Shown here: in pieces, positions 4,818-5,378 of the stretch
Position numbering within the stretch: the first letter of the stretch is position 1
Layout of the letters: the number at the start of each line of letters is the position of its first letter
Origin: an uncultured beta proteobacterium
GTDB taxonomy: Bacteria > Pseudomonadota > Gammaproteobacteria > Burkholderiales > Rhodocyclaceae
DNA: 5,378 nucleotides
Direction of reading: 5' to 3'
Assembly (NCBI GenBank): GCA_903932755.1
Contig: CAIZHL010000128.1
Coordinates: 1 to 5,378, forward strand
Notes under the pieces: model-generated
The model's input: the letters and a program-made list of their open reading frames with translations, nothing else
Told to the model about the DNA's origin: nothing
Database searches by the model: none
Program-made: the position numbers and the translations under genes

Positions 4818-5378
4818 ATGTCAATTGAACCGAGACCGAAGAACTTGCCCGCGGACCAGCGCCGGGCTGTCACCGTGGAAGCCGTTATCGCGCTGACGGC
4901 CGAGCAGAATCCGGGCGACATCACTACCGCCGCGATTGCCAAGCGAATGAATCTCACGCAGGGCGCGCTGTTCCGCCACTTTCCCAGCAAGGATGCAATC
5001 TGGCAGGCGGTCATGGAATGGGTGGCCGAGCGACTGCTGCTACGGGTGGATCGCGCCATGCAAGGCACGGACTCGCCGCTTAAGGCGCTGGAAGCGGTGT
5101 TCATGACCCACATCGAATTTGTCGTCGCGCACCCCGGCGTGCCGCGCCTGCTGTTCGGCGAGTTGCAGCGCGCCGAGGACACTCCCGCCAAACGCATGGC
5201 ACGCACCCTGATTGGCGCCTATGGAGAACGCCTGCGCGGGCTCATCGATACGGGGAAAGCACGCGGCGAAGTGGCGTCCGATGTCGATACCGCAGCGGCT
5301 GTCGTCGCCTTCATCGGCAGCATCCAGGGTCTGGTCATGCAATCGCTGCTGAGCGGCAAGGCTGGACAGATGCGGGCC
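4818..5378 (+). CDS. TetR/AcrR-family transcriptional regulator (3' end beyond window)
   Basis: The first 187 residues of a TetR-type repressor; the frame is open to the window edge. The N-terminal DNA-binding domain is clear: a helix at about 15-30 (RRAVTVEAVIALTAEQ), then the helix-turn-helix ITTAAIAKRMNLTQGALFRHF (35-55), followed by the hallmark FPSKDAIWQAV (55-65). The rest is a helical ligand-binding domain (about 68-187) with HPGVPRLLFGELQ (105-117) and a helix AAAVVAFIGSIQGLVMQSLL (159-178). TetR proteins are usually 190-220 residues, so only the last few to 30 are probably missing. The ATG at 4818 is the only upstream start possible, since TGA at 4794-4796 closes the frame; no good Shine-Dalgarno is seen. 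The gene has its own promoter and operator candidate and lies after a terminator, so it probably controls itself and genes further downstream. In betaproteobacteria such regulators often precede efflux-pump genes (family knowledge, not visible here). The ligand is unknown. Confidence 0.93.
   Translation, partial: MSIEPRPKNLPADQRRAVTVEAVIALTAEQNPGDITTAAIAKRMNLTQGALFRHFPSKDAIWQAVMEWVAERLLLRVDRAMQGTDSPLKALEAVFMTHIEFVVAHPGVPRLLFGELQRAEDTPAKRMARTLIGAYGERLRGLIDTGKARGEVASDVDTAAAVVAFIGSIQGLVMQSLLSGKAGQMRA

Noticed and set aside
4805..5342. Two - strand frames (4805-5206 and 5040-5342) opposite the tetR gene
   Set aside because: The + strand encodes a clear TetR helix-turn-helix with promoter and operator; the reverse frames are Ser/Arg- or Ala/His-rich shadows.

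Overview
The window is GC-rich, densely coded DNA with strong G/C preference at third codon positions. The gene types (a TctC/Bug-type periplasmic receptor with its TctB and TctA membrane partners, and an aromatic- or organic-acid-type acyl-CoA ligase) suggest a betaproteobacterium of the Rhodocyclales or Burkholderiales type. This lineage call is inferred from gene content and composition, not from a marker gene.

Layout, all on the + strand: (1) 3-362, the 3' end of an AMP-forming acyl-CoA ligase, followed by a 13-bp terminator-like hairpin (375-413). (2) 454-4498, a compact four-gene operon: tctC (periplasmic receptor), tctB (small membrane subunit), tctA (large membrane subunit) and a ketopantoate-reductase-like gene. 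The gaps are 7, 1 and 11 nt, and the operon is closed by a clear rho-independent terminator (4552-4582). (3) About 235 nt of lower-GC DNA without a convincing gene, ending in a promoter with a 26-bp near-palindrome over its -10 region. (4) 4818-5378, the start of a TetR-family repressor gene that runs off the window.

How the genes may work together: TctC would bind a small carboxylate in the periplasm and hand it to the TctAB carrier in the inner membrane. The ligase upstream could activate a carboxylate to its CoA thioester. The reductase keeps all the catalytic residues of ketopantoate reductase and could act on a 2-oxo acid linked to the transported compound, or supply pantoate for CoA. 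The substrate cannot be read from the sequence. The TetR gene lies beyond a terminator with its own promoter and probably belongs to the next transcription unit.

No phage, insertion sequence, CRISPR array, RNA gene or clearly new system is visible. The most distinctive non-coding signals are the tetR operator candidate, the hairpin before tctC that leaves little room for a promoter, and a strong hairpin at the tctC/tctB junction combined with uneven ribosome-binding sites.
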